Positions 6,975 to 9,517 of a stretch of 9,517 nucleotides of DNA are shown here, one piece after another. The position numbers and the translations under genes were made by a program. A model generated the notes under the pieces. That model was not told the DNA's origin. It was given only the letters and a program-made list of their open reading frames with translations, and did no database searches. Location: the NCBI GenBank assembly GCA_014523525.1, contig JAATVL010000177.1:1-9517 (forward strand), read 5' to 3'. The first letter of the stretch is position 1. Every line of letters starts with the position of its first letter. The DNA is from Nitrososphaerales archaeon TH703 (GTDB taxonomy: Archaea > Thermoproteota > Nitrososphaeria > Nitrososphaerales > Nitrososphaeraceae).

Positions 6975-8126
6975 TTGAGAGTTTTTGACACACTCACAAA
7001 AAATAATATTTCATTGAGGCCTACAAACAAGGTATTTAGAATTTTTGTTTGTGGTCCCACTCTTTATGACAATTGTCACCTAGGACATGCAAGAGTATTT
7101 GTTATGGTAGATCTAATAATTAGATTACTTAAATCAAGAAACTTTATTCCTCATGTAGTAGTAAATGTTACTGATATCGACCCAAAGTTAAACGAAAATA
7201 ATAATATCAATCCTGAAGTTATATTTAAGGCATTTATTGATGATCTGAAGAAACTTGAAATCAGCGATTTGACATATGCTAAAACTAGTGATTATGTAAA
7301 AGAAGCAATGGATTTGACGGAGGTACTGATCAAGAGGAAGTTGGCTTATTCTGTAAATGGAAACGTATACCTAGAATCATCCAAATTCAAAGCATATGGT
7401 GCACTTTCACATTTATCCAAAAGTGAATTATCGGACCACAGATATGACATTGATATTAATAAACGAAACACTACAGATAATTTTTTATGGAACACTAGCG
7501 ATTACTATGGAACAGAATTTAATGATAAGATCTTGGGAGATGGAACCCCTTGGTGGCACATGCAGGACACTGCAGTGGCAATGTTTCATTTTAATGGTAA
7601 TTATGACATACATGTTGGAGGTATTGACTTATGTTACCCACATCACGAAGTGTTGCTTTCAAATTTGATGGCACTTTCACGGAAAGAAAGACCTGTAAAG
7701 TGCTGGATGCATATCGGTATTTTGGATATTGAGAATAAAAAGATGTCAAAGTCTTCTGGTAATGCAATTTATATCAGAGAACTATTGAAAAAATACGATG
7801 CAAATACTCTGAAACTTTATTTTTACTCACATAGCTATAAGAAATTAATAAATTTTAAATTCTCAGAATTAAACAGATTCGACAGAATAAATAATATGAT
7901 TAGGGATTTAGTGTTAAGCTCAGATTATGATAATGAAGACTATGATATTGCGAATGAGAAAGTTAATTATGCAAATGAATCAGATACAATAAAAAAATTT
8001 AAAAATTTTATTGAGGATGATCTAGATACGCCCAATGCATTACGATTATTCTTAGATACAGTAACGCAGGAAGGCAAAATGAATGAAGCAAAAAAGATGA
8101 TGAAAATTTTTGGACTTAGGTATTGA
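6975..8126 (+). CDS. Short cysteinyl-tRNA-synthetase-like ligase (MshC-like architecture)
   Basis: A 383-residue class I synthetase-fold protein most like CysRS. It shows FVCGPTLYD (residues 24-32), the HIGH box as HLGH (35-38), NVTDIDPK (64-71), WHMQD (194-198), DIHVGGIDLCYPHHE (211-225), the KMSKS loop (256-260) and DDLDTPNAL (348-356). It stops where CysRS (about 460 residues) would continue into the anticodon-binding C-terminal domain, so it has the length and shape of MshC, the Cys:GlcN-Ins ligase, rather than of a tRNA synthetase. Compared with E. coli zinc ligands Cys28, Cys209, His234 and Glu238, it keeps Cys26 and His223 but has Asp198 and Leu227, so cysteine selection through zinc is doubtful. 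The ATP-activation motifs look intact. The start is TTG at 6975: the protein then begins with RVFDTLT like other CysRS, and an in-frame TGA just upstream rules out the ATG at 6963. It overlaps the GNAT gene by 17 bases. Substrate unknown. Confidence 0.9.
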   Translation: MRVFDTLTKNNISLRPTNKVFRIFVCGPTLYDNCHLGHARVFVMVDLIIRLLKSRNFIPHVVVNVTDIDPKLNENNNINPEVIFKAFIDDLKKLEISDLTYAKTSDYVKEAMDLTEVLIKRKLAYSVNGNVYLESSKFKAYGALSHLSKSELSDHRYDIDINKRNTTDNFLWNTSDYYGTEFNDKILGDGTPWWHMQDTAVAMFHFNGNYDIHVGGIDLCYPHHEVLLSNLMALSRKERPVKCWMHIGILDIENKKMSKSSGNAIYIRELLKKYDANTLKLYFYSHSYKKLINFKFSELNRFDRINNMIRDLVLSSDYDNEDYDIANEKVNYANESDTIKKFKNFIEDDLDTPNALRLFLDTVTQEGKMNEAKKMMKIFGLRY

Positions 8127-8865
8127 ATATACCGATGATAATGAATCATCTTTTTGTTCTCTGTGGAGCAGAATTCATAAAAAAATAGATTGCGTAGAAT
8201 TATTTTCAAATCCTAAACTGGGAGATGATTATTTTTTTAATAGATTGAATATTAAGAATTGGTGTAATAATGTCGATGATATCCTAAATTATATAAAGAC
8301 TAATTACAACTACAACCTTAATAGTTATCATATACATATGATTTGCAATAATGAAAATTCTGCTAGGTTGAATAAACCTAAATTCGGTACTATGAAAATC
8401 TTGAGTCTTGATGTTAACAAATATGTTATAAACAGTAATAAATATATTGAAATTGATATTGTTGATAAGAATTCCTTAAACTTGTGGATTGATGTTTTTT
8501 GTAGATCCTTCGATTCACTAAATATAAAAGATGAAGTAAGAACCATTATTTCTAAACAATTTAAAAAACTTAGATTATTCGTAGCACATTATTACTTAAA
8601 TCAAGTAAAGTATCCTGCAGGATGTTGTTTATTATTTGAAAAAAATGAAAGTATTGGTTTGTACTGTTTGGGAACCGCTCATGATTTTAGAAGGAAGGGT
8701 GTAGCAAGAGAATTGATTAGCAATGCAGTAAAAATGGCAAAGAATAATGACTACAATTCAATGATTGTGCAGACCTTGACTAAAGAAAGATATGAAGAAT
8801 TCTACAAAAGGTTAGGATTTAGAACGATATACAAAAAGATGCTGTATACCTTTTACTTGAACTAG
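8110..8865 (+). CDS. GNAT-family N-acetyltransferase
   Basis: A 251-residue cytosolic protein. The C-terminal half is a GNAT fold: a first helix around WIDVFCRSFDS (126-136), strands FVAHYYL and AGCCLLFEKNESIGLYCLGT (170-189), the acetyl-CoA pyrophosphate loop FRRKGVARELI (193-203, matching R/Q-x-x-G-x-A), and FYKRLGF (231-237) before the last strands. The first 110 residues contain a region (YFFNRLNIKNW, then a helix and strand) that could be a degenerate second GNAT-like unit, as in tandem enzymes such as MshD; this is tentative. The only usable upstream start is TTG at 8110, since an in-frame TGA lies at 8101-8103 and the next ATG, at 8338, would cut off 76 residues. It overlaps the ligase gene by 17 bases, implying one transcript and coupled translation. 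The acceptor amine is unknown; the natural candidate is the product of the upstream ligase. The gene is markedly AT-rich (14, 13 and 11 G+C of 60 in rows 8221, 8281 and 8401). Confidence 0.85.
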   Translation: MDLGIEYTDDNESSFCSLWSRIHKKIDCVELFSNPKLGDDYFFNRLNIKNWCNNVDDILNYIKTNYNYNLNSYHIHMICNNENSARLNKPKFGTMKILSLDVNKYVINSNKYIEIDIVDKNSLNLWIDVFCRSFDSLNIKDEVRTIISKQFKKLRLFVAHYYLNQVKYPAGCCLLFEKNESIGLYCLGTAHDFRRKGVARELISNAVKMAKNNDYNSMIVQTLTKERYEEFYKRLGFRTIYKKMLYTFYLN

Positions 8866-8942
8866 AAGAAAATTATGTTATTGAATTATCAGTTTGTACA
8901 TCTTCAAAAATGCAAGCTGGATGAAAATCGGGTGTCAATATG

Positions 8943-8955
8943 AATATTTAAATTA
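8943..8955 (+). promoter_or_regulatory. TATA box of the tRNA gene
   Basis: AATATTTAAATTA is centred about 28 bases before the first base of the tRNA (8977), the expected box A position for an archaeal tRNA whose transcript starts at or near the mature 5' end. The remaining spacer after the GNAT gene (8866-8942) shows no other feature. Confidence 0.5.
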
Positions 8956-8976
8956 ACATTGCTATTCAGAATTCAA

Positions 8977-9079
8977 GGGCTCGTAGCGCAGTTCATTTCA
9001 AGGGTTGAAGTGAGCGCAAAATGGATAGCGCGGACGCCCCCTAAGCGTCAGGTCGAGGGTTCAAATCCCTCCGGGCCCG
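8977..9079 (+). tRNA. tRNA-Arg(CCT) with a D-loop intron
   Basis: A complete cloverleaf can be drawn. Acceptor GGGCTCG (8977-8983) pairs with CGGGCCC (9072-9078), with one G-U pair, and the discriminator is G9079. D-stem GCGC (8986-8989) pairs with GCGC (9028-9031). Anticodon stem GACGC (9033-9037) pairs with GCGTC (9045-9049). T-stem GAGGG (9055-9059) pairs with CCCTC (9067-9071) around TTCAAAT. The anticodon loop CCCCTAA gives anticodon CCT (9040-9042), reading AGG as arginine. Position 33 is C (9039), not the nearly universal T. CCA is not encoded. The D-loop is 38 bases, explained by an intron; removal leaves a 75-nt tRNA with D-loop AGAATGGATA. The integrase remnant downstream suggests the gene was used as an integration site. 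Confidence 0.9.
8992..9019 (+). other. 28-nt non-canonical tRNA intron with bulge-helix-bulge motif
   Basis: The intron folds as a hairpin, TCATTTCAA (8993-9001) with TTGAAGTGA (9005-9013), with one G-U pair and a GGG loop. Next to it, exon GCGC (8986-8989) can pair with intron GCGC (9014-9017) to make the 4-bp central helix. This leaves a 3-nt bulge AGT (8990-8992) and an A-run bulge AAA (9018-9020), the archaeal splicing endonuclease layout. Cutting after the second base of each bulge removes 8992-9019. The outer helix is weak, so this is a relaxed motif. The boundaries are inferred from structure. Confidence 0.75.
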
Positions 9080-9147
9080 TTCCGATATTAGTGCTTTTAG
9101 GTGGGTTTCACACATAATACGGTTGACAAATATTGAAAAATAAAGTA

Positions 9148-9276
9148 ATGGAAGAAGCTCCGCTAGACCCTTGGACTCTCTTTCTGAATGCTATGAGAGC
9201 GCCTATGACCAGAGATAGATATAAAACACGAGTTGCAAAATTCTTTGATTTCATTGGATTAGGGAAAAAACATTAG
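9148..9276 (+). pseudogene. Tyrosine integrase remnant (N-terminal SAM-like domain only)
   Basis: ATG at 9148 opens a 42-residue frame ending at TAG 9274-9276. Its core, LFLNAMRAPMTRDRY then KTRVAKFFDFIGL (residues 11-37), has the look of the N-terminal core-binding (SAM-like) domain of thaumarchaeal tyrosine recombinases, with the T-R-x-x-Y and FFDFIGL pattern. A whole integrase is several hundred residues with a catalytic R..HxxR..Y domain, which is absent here. Just after the A6 run at 9265-9270, shifting frame gives KTLE, then a stop, then KLALY, which resembles a continuing helix; this suggests a frameshift plus a nonsense change. It begins 69 bases after the tRNA on the same strand, the usual place for an integrase at a tRNA att site. 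Recognition is from memory of the family, so moderate confidence; a short functional ORF is the alternative. Confidence 0.55.
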
Positions 9277-9288
9277 AATAAAAGCTCG

Positions 9289-9297
9289 CTTTATACC
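9289..9297 (+). promoter_or_regulatory. TATA box before the amber-interrupted reading frame
   Basis: CTTTATACC at 9289-9297 is centred about 29 bases upstream of ATG 9322, the right distance for a leaderless or near-leaderless transcript. This spacing is the main support for ATG 9322 as the original start of the downstream gene. Confidence 0.35.
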
Positions 9298-9321
9298 GCA
9301 GTGAGAAAACAAACGTTGCCT

Positions 9322-9517
9322 ATGAGACTGGACACACTGGAAAAACAAGAATAGAGAGTTACATCTGTTACTAATTCAAAAAATAAAGATAAACTCAAGG
9401 ACTTTAGAGTAAGAATTTTTCTTCTTATTATAGTTGTGCTTACCTTTATTGCCATAATGTTTTTTATGAATAGTATTGCTGGAGAATCGTCAGACGTTAC
9501 CAGTGTACACAATTTTA
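9322..9517 (+). pseudogene. Membrane-anchored protein, N-terminal part, with in-frame TAG at codon 11; runs off window
   Basis: ATG at 9322 gives MRLDTLEKQE and then an amber codon (9352-9354). The same frame continues open to the right edge for 54 more codons: a polar, Lys-rich stretch (NSKNKDKLKDFRVR), one strongly hydrophobic segment (IFLLIIVVLTFIAIMFF) and a polar region (NSIAGESSDVTSV). This is the standard layout of a signal anchor with a basic cytoplasmic end and an exported domain. No ATG, GTG or TTG occurs between the amber codon and GTG 9436, which is inside the hydrophobic segment. The frame is therefore either a gene broken by a nonsense mutation, a sequencing error, or a protein starting at GTG 9436 or ATG 9460 with a shortened leader. 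The rest of the gene is outside the window, so its family is unknown. Confidence 0.45.

Noticed and set aside
7396..7668. 90-codon plus-strand frame inside the ligase gene
   Set aside because: Overlaps the conserved synthetase core in another frame, with no motif.
6975..8865. Single ligase-GNAT fusion broken by a frameshift
   Set aside because: Each frame has its own plausible start and end, and the ligase ends where MshC-type proteins end; an overlap is simpler, though orthologue comparison could revive the idea.
9291..9512. 73-codon minus-strand frame at the right end
   Set aside because: Lies opposite the promoter and membrane-anchor frame; no family resemblance. The plus-strand reading explains the region better.
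1..9517. CRISPR array, insertion sequence or tandem repeats
   Set aside because: I saw no regularly spaced direct repeats, transposase motifs or terminal inverted repeats; only short isolated dyads.

Overview
The window looks like chromosomal DNA from an ammonia-oxidising archaeon of the Thaumarchaeota (Nitrososphaerota). The signs are a group II chaperonin (thermosome), TATA boxes about 25-30 bases before starts (leaderless-type promoters), an archaeal-type urease, a tRNA with a non-canonical intron bounded by a bulge-helix-bulge motif, and AT-rich composition. Urease plus low GC fits a Nitrososphaerales lineage such as Nitrosocosmicus; this placement is inference.

Layout. (1) Bases 1-995, minus strand: the N-terminal 331 codons of a sequence-divergent thermosome subunit, running off the left edge. 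(2) Bases 1070-3481, plus strand: a compact ureA-ureB-ureC operon encoding all three structural urease subunits with a complete nickel active site; no accessory (ureDEFGH) or urea-transport gene lies in the window. (3) Bases 3540-3794: an 84-aa small protein of unknown function with its own leaderless-type promoter. (4) Bases 3925-5373: an ArsB/NhaD-type ion permease. (5) Bases 5566-6855, minus strand: a DHA1/TetA-like MFS exporter, convergent with the permease. (6) Divergent from the exporter, across a short spacer full of inverted repeats, is a two-gene unit (6975-8865): a shortened cysteinyl-tRNA-synthetase-like ligase overlapping a GNAT acetyltransferase. (7) Bases 8977-9079: tRNA-Arg(CCT) interrupted in the D-loop. 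(8) Bases 9148-9276: a decayed N-terminal fragment of a tyrosine integrase beside the tRNA, the usual scar of tRNA-targeted integration. (9) Bases 9322-9517: the start of a membrane-anchored protein with an in-frame amber codon at codon 11.

The most interesting region is 5566-8865. A CysRS homologue lacking the anticodon-binding domain, next to a GNAT enzyme, is the same pairing as MshC and MshD of mycothiol synthesis. Here, however, two of the four zinc ligands that select cysteine in CysRS are replaced (Cys to Asp, Glu to Leu). I read it as a candidate amino-acid ligase/acetyltransferase pathway for a small molecule, with a possible exporter divergent from it. The pair is clearly more AT-rich than the urease genes, which suggests separate ancestry. 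Function, product and substrate are unproven.
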